Assembly: GCF_039524015.1 (NCBI RefSeq)
Contig: NZ_BAAAGF010000002.1
Location: forward strand, 248,001 to 312,000
Direction: 5' to 3'
Origin: Gaetbulibacter_B jejuensis
Lineage (GTDB): Bacteria > Bacteroidota > Bacteroidia > Flavobacteriales > Flavobacteriaceae
Length of the DNA stretch: 64,000 nt
The translations under genes were made by a program, and so were the position numbers. The notes beneath the pieces are model-generated. The model made no database searches, was not told where the DNA came from, and was given only the letters and a program-made list of their open reading frames with translations. Shown here piece after piece: positions 33,681 to 43,219 of the stretch. The first letter of the stretch is position 1; every line of letters begins with the position of its first letter.

Positions 33681-36425
33681 TTATATTTTTAACGAAAAAT
33701 GACCTCTATATTCTTTTCCTTCAGGAAGTTTTAAGTAATACCAATAATCGTCAGGTGTTAATAGTTTACCATGTAATAAACCATCCCAACCATTTGATGT
33801 ATTTGGGTTGAAAGCTCTTAGAAGTTTACCATACCTGTTAAAAATGTAAATTGTAATATCAGGATAATCGTTTGGGTCTAATCCTTTTATATTCCACGTG
33901 TCGTGTCTTCCGTCGTTATTTGGTGTGAAGTATTTAGGAAACCCAATAATATTAAATGTTTCAGAACTAATATTGCAGTTAAAAAGGTCTTTAATATATA
34001 CTGTATGAGATCCTGCTTCTACATTAGTAAATACATTGCTAGGTTGGTAGATTCCGTTAGGGTCATCTAGTGAAAATACAAAATCTCCAATTGTGGTGAT
34101 GAGGTTTATAGTTACATCATAATCGTTTATAATTATGCTTTCTACTTGAGCAGTTTCAATTTGATTAACAGTAACAGTTATATGCTTTTCACAGTTTAAA
34201 GTTGGGTCAATTATTGTTAAATTGTAAATACCAGGTTCGTTTATGTAAATCTGATTGGTGGTATCATTAGTATTCCATAGATAATTAAAGTTAGAAACAT
34301 CACTATTACTTAAACCAGAATCAATTATTATTGGAAATTCAGAAGGACAAACATTAATAGTTTGGTCGTCAATTAAAGGAAAGTCTTTTACAATTAATTC
34401 TAAAACGCCACCACCATAACATACGTTATCATTTTCAGCTCTAATATAAAGGCTAGTAGAAGATGAAGTATAGTTTAATGGTACTGCATTTATGCCAATA
34501 GCAGCATCTTGTTGTGTTTCATGAAAGGTAACATTGACATTTGTAGGTAAGTTGAGGGTGTTTACGATATTCTCAACTGCATTATTTAAATTAAATTCAG
34601 CGATACCAGAATTATCTAAATCACAAGTTTCAAGTTCAAAACTATTTAAATCAACTGACTGTGTGGTTTCGAGTCTTATTGATGCGATATTAAAACATTG
34701 TGTATTGGCTTTGTATACTTTGGCGTATAATATTTCGCCTTGGTATTGATTTTCATAAACATTGTTTAAGGCATTTGAGTTGTGTTCATCAGCTAAAGCT
34801 TCAGCTTCAGAATGGTAATAGTAAACTTGAATAGCTTCAGAAGTGTTGAAGGTTAAAGGTTCATTGGCTAAAGCTAAATTAAAGGTTGCAATACCATCAT
34901 TTGGGTCGTTGTCATACGAGTCGCATTGTACCAAATTGTAAGTGTTTTGCATTACATTAGGAGCTTCTGAAATATTTATTTGCTTAACCATTGGGTCATA
35001 TTCAACACCATTAATTGATAGGGTTAATGTAGCTGTATAAGTTCCTGGTTGGTCATAAAAATGATAAGCTTCTTCGTTAGTTGAGGTTTGACCGTCTCCA
35101 AAATTCCATTCTACAGTATCATAAGGCTCTTCGGAAGTTATAAAAAAATGAGTGGTATCACCAAGACAGGTAAACTCGTAATCAAAGGTGTAAAGAAATA
35201 TAGATTGTATAAAAGGCGGAAGTCCTAGTTGAGCAGTTTTTCCTTCTAAAAAAAGAGAATTATGAGAATAGTTACATGCAGAACCAATACCATTTGGGTT
35301 ATTTATAACTGATAGGTATTCTCCTTCTCCAAAAACAGGATATCCTGCTCTGTAAATTTTACCGTTAATAGCTAATTGTAAAGCGCCAGCAACATTTGAA
35401 GAACTGTTAACGGTTTGCTGTGTAGCCTCAACATTAGCAGCCTCGGTTTGGTATTGATACAAATAACTTGTAACAAATAAATCGTCCTCATCAAAAACAC
35501 TAGTAGTAACATATAGTAACTCTGAATTAGGCGAAAATTCAACTCCGTAAGGATAGGTATTTGAAATTACGTTTTTTTGATTGCTTACAACACCTGTAGC
35601 GTTATTAAAATCGTACAATAATACCTTTCCTGATTTTTTTGTTCCGTTTCTCGGGCTACCTAGATTTGTTGAGCTATGTGCTATTGCAATTTTTTCTCCA
35701 TCAGGTGATACTTTTAAGTACCCAATAGCAGTAACATTTGCACCTTCTTCATTAATCCTAGGCTCTACCATTTGTTGAACCGAAGAAACAACAGGGGTAT
35801 CAACAACACCAGTATAGTCAACTAAAAACGCATAAAATTTATTTCTAAAATGTGTAATAACCCAAACAGCGCTTCCGTCGCTATGTGTTACAGCTGTAAT
35901 TTTTTCGGAAGATTTATATTCGCTTTGAGTAGCATTGTTAACGTCATAAGTGATTAAATGTATGTTTTTTTGAGTATCAACAACATCACCTAAGCCATTG
36001 TTAAGTGTCATGTCAACTTCAGAATAATTAACACCATCAATAGGCTCGTCTTCTGTTAAAAAATAACTTGGTTTGTCAATAGTAAAAATGTAGTAGGAGT
36101 TTGAATTACCAGGTTTAGGGATAATAAGTGCAGATTCTGTACTAGAAGAATGTCCTAAAAGTCCTTCGCCATTAGGCATAACTTGATGTTGTCTATCCCA
36201 AACAGTTCTACCATCAGTATAGAACAATAAACTACCATTAGCATCAGAAATTGTAGCGCATCCTTCTTTGGTAATGAGTTGCCCATTTAATAAAACTGAA
36301 GGATCATCTCCAGTGTTAAAATCAAGACCAGCATTGTAGCCAAAATACCAAATAGCAGATTCGTTTTGCGAAAACAAACTAATAGTAGTTAAACAAAAAA
36401 TAATCAACAAAAAGCGTCTTATCAT
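33681..36425 (-). CDS. large secreted protein with PKD domain and T9SS type B sorting domain
   Basis: A 914-residue exported protein with signal peptide ending LFSQ (residue 20). The first 400 residues look like a beta-propeller-type region (AIWYFGYNAGLDFN and repeated S-P-x-G-E/S-x-x-I/L strands). A PKD domain follows (about 425-510; WNFGDGQTSTNEEAYHFY and PGTYTATLTL), then about 300 residues of Asn/Thr-rich repeats. The C-terminus (about 830-914; YFTPNNDGRHDTWNI, IYIFNRYGKLL, WDGLLHGK) is a gliding-motility/CHU_C type B sorting domain. It should be secreted by the type IX system and stay on the cell surface. The leader has a 7-bp hairpin (TGAATAA/TTATTCA) touching the start codon. Confidence 0.92.
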   Translation of the reverse strand: MIRRFLLIIFCLTTISLFSQNESAIWYFGYNAGLDFNTGDDPSVLLNGQLITKEGCATISDANGSLLFYTDGRTVWDRQHQVMPNGEGLLGHSSSTESALIIPKPGNSNSYYIFTIDKPSYFLTEDEPIDGVNYSEVDMTLNNGLGDVVDTQKNIHLITYDVNNATQSEYKSSEKITAVTHSDGSAVWVITHFRNKFYAFLVDYTGVVDTPVVSSVQQMVEPRINEEGANVTAIGYLKVSPDGEKIAIAHSSTNLGSPRNGTKKSGKVLLYDFNNATGVVSNQKNVISNTYPYGVEFSPNSELLYVTTSVFDEDDLFVTSYLYQYQTEAANVEATQQTVNSSSNVAGALQLAINGKIYRAGYPVFGEGEYLSVINNPNGIGSACNYSHNSLFLEGKTAQLGLPPFIQSIFLYTFDYEFTCLGDTTHFFITSEEPYDTVEWNFGDGQTSTNEEAYHFYDQPGTYTATLTLSINGVEYDPMVKQINISEAPNVMQNTYNLVQCDSYDNDPNDGIATFNLALANEPLTFNTSEAIQVYYYHSEAEALADEHNSNALNNVYENQYQGEILYAKVYKANTQCFNIASIRLETTQSVDLNSFELETCDLDNSGIAEFNLNNAVENIVNTLNLPTNVNVTFHETQQDAAIGINAVPLNYTSSSTSLYIRAENDNVCYGGGVLELIVKDFPLIDDQTINVCPSEFPIIIDSGLSNSDVSNFNYLWNTNDTTNQIYINEPGIYNLTIIDPTLNCEKHITVTVNQIETAQVESIIINDYDVTINLITTIGDFVFSLDDPNGIYQPSNVFTNVEAGSHTVYIKDLFNCNISSETFNIIGFPKYFTPNNDGRHDTWNIKGLDPNDYPDITIYIFNRYGKLLRAFNPNTSNGWDGLLHGKLLTPDDYWYYLKLPEGKEYRGHFSLKI

Positions 36426-36526
36426 GAATAACCTAATTATTCACCTTGAAAAAGGAGAACTTATAATAAGTAAATATAACTATTTGATTTTTAAGTTGAA
36501 TACATCAAACAGTAAATGAAGTCAAA

Positions 36527-38938
36527 TTACCTAATTTTTGGATAACTTGAAGGGTTTACTTCATGCATAACATTATAAACAGCCTCAAAAATATCTTCGG
36601 AAGAAGGTTTTGAGAAATAATCACCATCAGTACCATAAGCAGGTCTGTGTGCTTTAGCTGTTAATGTTTTAGGTTGACTGTCTAGATATTGATAAGCGCC
36701 TTGAGTATTTAATATTTCGTTTAAAATATATGCCGAAGCTCCTCCTGGAACGTCTTCATCAATAACCATTAATCGGTTTGTCTTTTTAACACTCTTCACT
36801 ATATCATGGTTAATGTCTAGTGGAAGCAGTGACTGTAAGTCAATAACTTCTGCATCAACACCAACTTCTAGAAGCTCTTTAGCAACATCTTCAACAATAC
36901 GAAGTGTTGATCCATAGGATACCAAAGTAATATCTGCACCTTCTTTAACAGTTTCAACAACACCAATAGGTGTTTTAAGTTGTCCTAAGTTATTAGGCAT
37001 TTTTTCTTTTAAACGGTAACCATTTAAACATTCTACAATAAGTGCAGGTTCATCACTTTCTAAAAGCGTATTGTAAAATCCTGCAGCCTTAACCATATTT
37101 CTAGGGACAAGAATATTAACACCTCGCATTAAGTGTAAAATTCCACCCATTTGAGAACCAGAATGCCAAATACCTTCTAGTCTGTGTCCACGAGTACGAA
37201 TAATTAATGGTGCCTTTTGCTTGCCTAAAGTTCTGTAATACAATGTAGCAAGGTCGTCACTAATGATTTGAAGTGCATACATTAGGTAGTCTAAATACTG
37301 AATTTCAGCAATTGGACGCAATCCTCTCATTGCCATTCCAATACCTTGACCTATAATTGTAGCTTCTCTAATACCAGCATCAGCTACTCTAAGTTCACCA
37401 TATTTTTTCTGTAATCCTTCTAAGCCTTGGTTAACATCACCAATATTTCCTGAGTCTTCACCAAAAACTAAGGTTTCAGGATAGTTGCCAAAAATGGCAT
37501 CAAAGTTATCTCTTAATATTAAACGTCCATCAACTTCTTCTGCATTGTCATCATAGGTTGGTTCAACCTCTTTAATATTTAGTACAGAATGCTTGGTTTC
37601 GCTGTATAAATGCGAACTGTATTTTGGTTGTACTCTGTCTAAGTTAGTGTTAATCCAGTTTTGTAATGTTGTTTTTTCTGCTGATTCTTCAGAAATCACA
37701 TAACGAAGTGCTTTTCTTGCAGAAGAAAATACATCTTTTCTGATAGGTTCTTTTATAGCAGATAAATCATTGACAAGTTTTGTTAAAAACACCTTGTTTG
37801 GACTAGAAGATGCAAGCTTAGTTAAAATATCAATAACTTCGTTTTGCTCTTGCTTGATTGGTTTTAAGTAAGCATTCCAAGCTCTTTTTTTACCTTCTCT
37901 TACTTGTTTTTTTATGTTTTTATCAATGCTGTCTAATGTTTCTTCATCAGCAATATTATTGCTAACCATCCATTGGCGCATTTTTAAAATACAATCGTGC
38001 TCAGCTTCCCAGGTTAAACGCTCAGGAGATTTGTAACGCTCGTGAGATCCAGAAGTAGAGTGGCCTTGAGGTTGTGTAAGTTCAACCACATGAATCATTA
38101 CAGGAACGTGCTCTTCTCTTGCAATTTTAGAAGCCTGTTGGTAGGTTTCCATTAATGCTACATAATCCCAACCATTAACTTTAAGTATTTCGTAACCTTT
38201 ATGTTTATCGTCTCTTTGAAATCCTTTTAAGATTTCTGATATGTTTTCTTTAGTAGTTTGGTGTTTAGCATGTACTGAAATTCCATACTCATCATCCCAA
38301 ATACTTATTACCATTGGTACTTGTAATACACCAGCAGCATTTATGGTTTCAAAAAATAAACCTTCACTAGTACTTGCGTTACCAATTGTTCCCCAAGCAA
38401 CTTCGTCACCATTTACCGAAAACTTAGTAGCGTCTATACCTTTAACATTTCGGTATATTTTAGAAGCTTGTGCTAATCCTAATAAACGAGGCATTTGACC
38501 AGCAGTAGGAGAGATGTCAGCGCTTGAGTTTTTTTGTTGTGTTAAGTTTTTCCAGTTACCATCTTTGTCTAAACTGTGAGTACCAAAATGACCTCCCATT
38601 TGTCTTCCTGCCGACATAGGGTCAGCTTCAATAGAAGGATGTGCATATAAACCAGCAAAAAACTGGTCAATGGTTAGCTCACCAATAGCCATCATAAAGG
38701 TTTGGTCTCTGTAATAACCAGATCTAAAATCTCCATTTTTAAATGCTTTTGCCCATGCAAGTTGCGGGACTTCTTTACCGTCACCAAAAATTCCAAATTT
38801 TGCTTTACCAGTCAAAACTTCACGTCTACCTAACAAACTACATTCTCTGCTTGTAACAGCAACTGTGTAATCGTTTATGACTTCGGCTTTGAAATCATCA
38901 AAAGTGATGTTGTTTATAGTGTTTGGTTCAGTATGCAT
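36527..38938 (-). CDS. fused alpha/beta E1 component of a 2-oxoacid dehydrogenase
   Basis: An 803-residue single-chain E1 enzyme. Residues of about 1-400 are the alpha half (TPP binding, PYR partner) and about 470-803 the beta half (LFGEDSGNIGDVNQG, EIQYLDYLMYALQ, RTRGHRLEGIWHSGSQMG, VIDLQSLLPLD). It should decarboxylate a 2-oxoacid, branched-chain or pyruvate type, and pass the acyl group to a lipoyl E2 encoded elsewhere. The TPP motif is odd: G-N-A at 186-188 stands where GDG is expected, and D-D at 215-216 where N-N is expected. The promoter at 38961-38991 is close to consensus. Substrate preference is unresolved. Confidence 0.9.
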   Translation of the reverse strand: MHTEPNTINNITFDDFKAEVINDYTVAVTSRECSLLGRREVLTGKAKFGIFGDGKEVPQLAWAKAFKNGDFRSGYYRDQTFMMAIGELTIDQFFAGLYAHPSIEADPMSAGRQMGGHFGTHSLDKDGNWKNLTQQKNSSADISPTAGQMPRLLGLAQASKIYRNVKGIDATKFSVNGDEVAWGTIGNASTSEGLFFETINAAGVLQVPMVISIWDDEYGISVHAKHQTTKENISEILKGFQRDDKHKGYEILKVNGWDYVALMETYQQASKIAREEHVPVMIHVVELTQPQGHSTSGSHERYKSPERLTWEAEHDCILKMRQWMVSNNIADEETLDSIDKNIKKQVREGKKRAWNAYLKPIKQEQNEVIDILTKLASSSPNKVFLTKLVNDLSAIKEPIRKDVFSSARKALRYVISEESAEKTTLQNWINTNLDRVQPKYSSHLYSETKHSVLNIKEVEPTYDDNAEEVDGRLILRDNFDAIFGNYPETLVFGEDSGNIGDVNQGLEGLQKKYGELRVADAGIREATIIGQGIGMAMRGLRPIAEIQYLDYLMYALQIISDDLATLYYRTLGKQKAPLIIRTRGHRLEGIWHSGSQMGGILHLMRGVNILVPRNMVKAAGFYNTLLESDEPALIVECLNGYRLKEKMPNNLGQLKTPIGVVETVKEGADITLVSYGSTLRIVEDVAKELLEVGVDAEVIDLQSLLPLDINHDIVKSVKKTNRLMVIDEDVPGGASAYILNEILNTQGAYQYLDSQPKTLTAKAHRPAYGTDGDYFSKPSSEDIFEAVYNVMHEVNPSSYPKIR

Positions 38939-38960
38939 TTATAGAGGTGTTTTTAAGTTG

Positions 38961-38991
38961 CAAATTTAGGGAAACTTTCTGTTCTTTACAA
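38961..38991 (-). promoter_or_regulatory. predicted promoter of the E1 dehydrogenase gene
   Basis: On the minus strand TTG (38991-38989) is followed after 20 bases by TAAATTTG (38968-38961), a full match to the Bacteroidota pattern TTG-N19-21-TAnnTTTG. The start site would be near 38955, with a leader of about 17 bases before the ATG. Confidence 0.7.
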
Positions 38992-39093
38992 TGCCTAAAT
39001 TTGTTATAATATTAAGAATATATCAAAAAAAAGCAAATATTTTTAATATTTCTCTATTAAATCGATAAAAATTAAGAATCTGTTAATAAATTC

Positions 39094-41925
39094 CTAATAC
39101 CACTTCCTTCTAAATAGGCCTAAAAGTGCTTGTGGATCTACTGTAAATTTAAACCTTATTTTTTGATCGTAATGTGGTTGAGCAATTTCCCATCCTAAAT
39201 TGGAATATACAGGGAAAAATACTTCAAAATAATCTGGCACTAAGTTTAATCGTATTCCGGAGTCATAAACGACTTCAGCATCAGAGTATTTGTTTTTTAC
39301 AAGACCAAGGTCTCCATAGGCTTCAATATATTTCCAAATGCTTGTACTGGTATTTATAGTTGTCATCCATTGGTTGGCAAAAGCAGGTCTTAACTTTGAT
39401 TTAAATCCACCTTCGGCAATGATAATTTGTTGACTAAAAATACCAGAAGCTTCAGAGCGTCCTAAATAATCGTAATCAAATAAATAATCAGTAGGTCTAT
39501 CTAATGCAAAACTAAAGTAGTTGTTATTAGCATTGGTTTTATTGTATAAAAATGTACCTGCAAAAAACCTAAAGTTAAATTGTCTGTTATTTTCAGAAAG
39601 CTTACGATACTCGTAGTTTACAGCTATTTTACCAAATTTATTAGCTATTTGAAAGTCTGTATAAATTTTATAAAAATCAACCAAACCAGGGTTAGAGTTT
39701 ATATATCTAATATTGAAAACACCATAATCTGGTTCTTCGGTCAATATAAGATTATTGTCTTCTTGCTTTCTTGAAATATCTAAATACCTTAAGTTAATGT
39801 AGTTAGACTTATTAGACCTAAAGTTTTTGTCATCTCTAAAATAAAATGAAAGCGTAGGCGATACTATGGTTACAAAAGCATTTTCAGCAAAAGATGAATA
39901 ACTAGCGGTTAAACCATAGGTAATATTGTATAGGTTGTTGTTTTCAATATTGTGAGTAAACAAAACAGTTGAAGATCCGGTTAAGGTCTTAGAGTTTGTT
40001 GAGTATTGTGGAGAAAACTTGTAGTTTAATTTTTTACGCAACAATGTTTTATTATAGATTTTTGCTCCTAAATTTAAACCATCGTAAATATTTTTATACT
40101 CTACAATTGGCATTAAAAATACTTGGTTGTAATGAGGGTCTTCAATATCCTTAAATAATCGGAATTGAAATGGTTTATTGTTGAAGAAAAACCCTTTTAA
40201 GGATTTTTGATTATCTCTTAGGTTTATTTCTGGTATTGCATTATCGTAATTTAAAACCAGTTTATTAGCGTCATTTCTTGGTATGGTTAACGTTTTACTT
40301 CCATTAACATTTTCTATCCAAGTTTTAGAAAGTATTGAATCGTTATTTAAAGTAAATAACGACACAGGCATTGCATTTTTACGCTTGTTTTTTATAGTAA
40401 ATGTTATTGAATCTTCGGTTTTTGAAACATTTTTAATTTTAAAATCAATCTTTTTTCTTGTTGTTAGATAATCATCAAAAAACCAATCGATATCTTTTGA
40501 GGTGTTTTGTTTTAAAAGTGTTTCAAATGCTTTAGAAGAAGTTGGTTTTAGCCTAGTTTCTTTTAAGAATTGAACGATAGTCTGCTCAAGTACATTTCCA
40601 TTAATAAAATCGTCTAAGTATTTTAAACCCAAACCTGCTTTATACTTGCTTGCAATATTAGCATTGAACTTTAATAAAGAATCTTTAGACATTGCCAAAG
40701 GTTGATCTCTGTTAGTACGAGCCATTTGCATAAAAAACAACAGGTATTGGTCGTTGAATTTTAAATCGGCAGCATGAAAAGATCTTACTCCCCAAACATC
40801 AGCTAATGTTCCTAGAAGCTTCATGTCTGGATAATGTTCTTCAATATATTTCATTAGAAAATAAACCTGAAAACTATCTTTTAGCCAATAGTCTTTACGA
40901 GGATTTATCAATAATGTGTTTTCAAGATATTTATTGAGAGCTGTTCTTAAAAGCTTCAGTTCGTATTGAAAATTATCAGGAAAAGGCCTAATAAAACTTG
41001 GTAACTGGTTAAGGCCATACAATGGGTCTTTTTTATACTCAATTTCGGTTAACAACATTCTTTCATGTGGATACTTTCCTAAGTTGTCATCAATAAAACT
41101 GAGTACTTTATCAGTTATAATAGCTCTTTCATGTGCTTCTAAGTTTTCTTCTTTTAAATTAGTAATAACAGTTACATTATCGGTTTTTACATATTTAAAA
41201 TCAGGAAATCGAGCTAGAGATAAAAACGAATTAATACGATCTTTTCCATTTATAATAGTAATTAATGTACTATCAGTTTGGTTAAGCGCAAGCGTGTTTA
41301 ACTCTGTCATGAGCGCATAGTTTCTTGGGTGCTCAATTTCAAACGTTAAGTCGGTTTTTGGTAGGTATAAATCGTCAAGATTTTTATTACTATAGTAATG
41401 CCATTCACCATCATAAATAGCAGGTGTTACATACCAATATTTTAAATTGAAATCTTTGGTTTCGGTTATTCCATAACTGGTAAATGTATCATTAGGAACA
41501 ACTAAGTTGTAATTTAAAAGAATATTATACGATTCTCCTGGAGGAATAGCGTTGTTAAGTGTGATTTCAATAACATCAGGGTGGTTTTTTAAACGAGTAA
41601 ACTCTAAATCATCACCTTCATTTTCTTTAACCGATGTAATATTTGTGTAGCCTCTTTCATCACTTTTAGCAAAATGGAATTTGTTGTTAAATTCTTCAGT
41701 AAAACGTTTTGCTAACGGACTAGTTTTAACGGAGTAGGCGTTGTTCCAATCGTTTAAATATATGGTTTTTAAAGTGTCTTTTGAGGTGTTTTGATAGGAA
41801 ATGTATTGCTTTATATGCAGGGTTTTATTAGGAATATCAAACTTTGCATTTAGCTCAATTTTATTTTGAGCCCATGTACAAAGGTTTACTACTAAAAGTA
41901 GATATATAGTTATTGCTGATTTCAA
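39094..41925 (-). CDS. M1-peptidase-like protein with lost zinc site, fused to a probable outer-membrane barrel
   Basis: A 943-residue exported protein with signal peptide ending CTWAQ (residue 20). Residues of about 22-490 follow the M1 aminopeptidase layout: an N-terminal beta domain, then PLYGLNQLPSF at 301-311 in place of the exopeptidase loop. Where HEXXH and the third ligand WLNE should be, the sequence is LKLLRTALNKY and DYWLKDSF (about 323-353), so no zinc site remains. From about residue 590 the chain is rich in alternating Tyr/Phe strands and ends FRRKWY, like a BamA-type or surface-antigen beta-barrel. I infer a non-catalytic periplasmic domain on an outer-membrane anchor. The start is TTG 41925, overlapping the upstream TGA. 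Confidence 0.72.
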   Translation of the reverse strand: MKSAITIYLLLVVNLCTWAQNKIELNAKFDIPNKTLHIKQYISYQNTSKDTLKTIYLNDWNNAYSVKTSPLAKRFTEEFNNKFHFAKSDERGYTNITSVKENEGDDLEFTRLKNHPDVIEITLNNAIPPGESYNILLNYNLVVPNDTFTSYGITETKDFNLKYWYVTPAIYDGEWHYYSNKNLDDLYLPKTDLTFEIEHPRNYALMTELNTLALNQTDSTLITIINGKDRINSFLSLARFPDFKYVKTDNVTVITNLKEENLEAHERAIITDKVLSFIDDNLGKYPHERMLLTEIEYKKDPLYGLNQLPSFIRPFPDNFQYELKLLRTALNKYLENTLLINPRKDYWLKDSFQVYFLMKYIEEHYPDMKLLGTLADVWGVRSFHAADLKFNDQYLLFFMQMARTNRDQPLAMSKDSLLKFNANIASKYKAGLGLKYLDDFINGNVLEQTIVQFLKETRLKPTSSKAFETLLKQNTSKDIDWFFDDYLTTRKKIDFKIKNVSKTEDSITFTIKNKRKNAMPVSLFTLNNDSILSKTWIENVNGSKTLTIPRNDANKLVLNYDNAIPEINLRDNQKSLKGFFFNNKPFQFRLFKDIEDPHYNQVFLMPIVEYKNIYDGLNLGAKIYNKTLLRKKLNYKFSPQYSTNSKTLTGSSTVLFTHNIENNNLYNITYGLTASYSSFAENAFVTIVSPTLSFYFRDDKNFRSNKSNYINLRYLDISRKQEDNNLILTEEPDYGVFNIRYINSNPGLVDFYKIYTDFQIANKFGKIAVNYEYRKLSENNRQFNFRFFAGTFLYNKTNANNNYFSFALDRPTDYLFDYDYLGRSEASGIFSQQIIIAEGGFKSKLRPAFANQWMTTINTSTSIWKYIEAYGDLGLVKNKYSDAEVVYDSGIRLNLVPDYFEVFFPVYSNLGWEIAQPHYDQKIRFKFTVDPQALLGLFRRKWY

Positions 41926-43193
41926 TTCGCTACCACAAACTTTAAAGGGTTACTGTTAAATTGGGACAAGGTAATATAGTATAAACCATTTGATAGATTT
42001 GAAATATCTTCCCTAATATATACCGAATTTTTTAAAGGAATGGTTTTTACCAATTGACCAATACCATTATAAATAGTTATAGTCGTGTTAAAAAGTGCTT
42101 CAGAATGGATCTCTAGTTCTAAAAAAGAAGTATTCAAAATATTTGAACCTACAAAGCGTATTGGTTGTTTTAACTCAGGACTGTGAGTGTTTAAAACCTC
42201 AGTAGTTTGTAATTGTAAAGTCACTGGTAAGTGATCGCTAAAATAGTACAGAGCATTTCTAATATTAAAATCAAAATCGGTTCCTGAGCAATTGGTTGAA
42301 TTTATTTCTTGATTATGACAAGAGGTGTTGGCGTTATTACCAAATACTTTATAAGAATCGTTTACATAAAAAATATCAGTATTGGTAAGCATGTTTTCTG
42401 AAGCTAAAATAAAATCAAATCTGTCGTCAAAACCACCAGTAGTTCCTCCTAAACCAGTTTGCGTTCTGGTTGATTGAGTAAAAACGTCAATATAGCTGCT
42501 ATTGTTGTGCCAACTTCCAATTCTATTAGCAGGATCAACAAATGTAATGTTGTTTGAAGTGTCAATTAGTTCTTGAAAAGCAGGTTCAGAATGGGTGTAA
42601 ACATTTAAGTCGCCTCCTAAAATAACGTTACTGTTTACAGGAAAAGTGGCTAAGTAATCTGTTAAATCTTCAACCATTTGAAATCGTAATGCTTGATTGT
42701 CTGTTCCGCTAGAAGCTTTTAAATGACAAACAATAACATCAATGTAAATAGGGTTTGTGCTTTGATTTACAGTGTTTAACTTTAACCTGTAATGATTAAA
42801 ATCCCTATAAATAGTAATCACTTCATTCTGACTTTCTAAAATAAATTTTGAAGTGTCAAAATAGATAAGGTTTTGCAGGTCATTTTGATTACCAAGATTA
42901 TCATCAGAATTATTAAGAACAAAAGCAGCTCTATTATAATTAGGATTTATGCTTTGCATCATAGCTAATATGTCATTAGCTCCATTTTCATTATTGAGTT
43001 CACAAACCATAAATAAGTCTGGTCGGTAATCATCAACAATGGTGTTAAGGTATTGCAACCTGTTTTCTACATTGTTCTCTAGAGGATAGTTTAAAAGATT
43101 ATAGAACATAACATTGAAGGTCTCTTGCGAGAAGAGACCATAAATATTAAGCATACCAGCTAGTACAAGCAATGCTATGTTCTTCTTTTTCAT
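41922..43193 (-). CDS. endonuclease/exonuclease/phosphatase-fold protein with T9SS type A sorting domain
   Basis: A 423-residue exported protein with signal peptide ending LFSQ (residue 22). The EEP domain spans about 24-330. It shows NVMFYNLLNYP at the start, LFMVCELNNENGA (catalytic Glu), VIVCHLKAS, VILGGDLNVYTHSEPAF (Asp-Leu-Asn) and YYFSDHLPVTLQL (Asp-His). Metal-dependent phosphodiesterase chemistry on DNA, RNA or phospholipid headgroups is expected. The C-terminal 75 residues (TTITIYNGIGQLVKTI, ISNLSNGLYYITL, KFVVAN) are a type IX secretion type A sorting domain, so the enzyme is released or surface-bound. It is probably co-transcribed with the M1-like gene it overlaps. Confidence 0.9.
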   Translation of the reverse strand: MKKKNIALLVLAGMLNIYGLFSQETFNVMFYNLLNYPLENNVENRLQYLNTIVDDYRPDLFMVCELNNENGANDILAMMQSINPNYNRAAFVLNNSDDNLGNQNDLQNLIYFDTSKFILESQNEVITIYRDFNHYRLKLNTVNQSTNPIYIDVIVCHLKASSGTDNQALRFQMVEDLTDYLATFPVNSNVILGGDLNVYTHSEPAFQELIDTSNNITFVDPANRIGSWHNNSSYIDVFTQSTRTQTGLGGTTGGFDDRFDFILASENMLTNTDIFYVNDSYKVFGNNANTSCHNQEINSTNCSGTDFDFNIRNALYYFSDHLPVTLQLQTTEVLNTHSPELKQPIRFVGSNILNTSFLELEIHSEALFNTTITIYNGIGQLVKTIPLKNSVYIREDISNLSNGLYYITLSQFNSNPLKFVVAN

Positions 43194-43219
43194 AACTATA
43201 TTTTAAAAAGCAATTTTTT

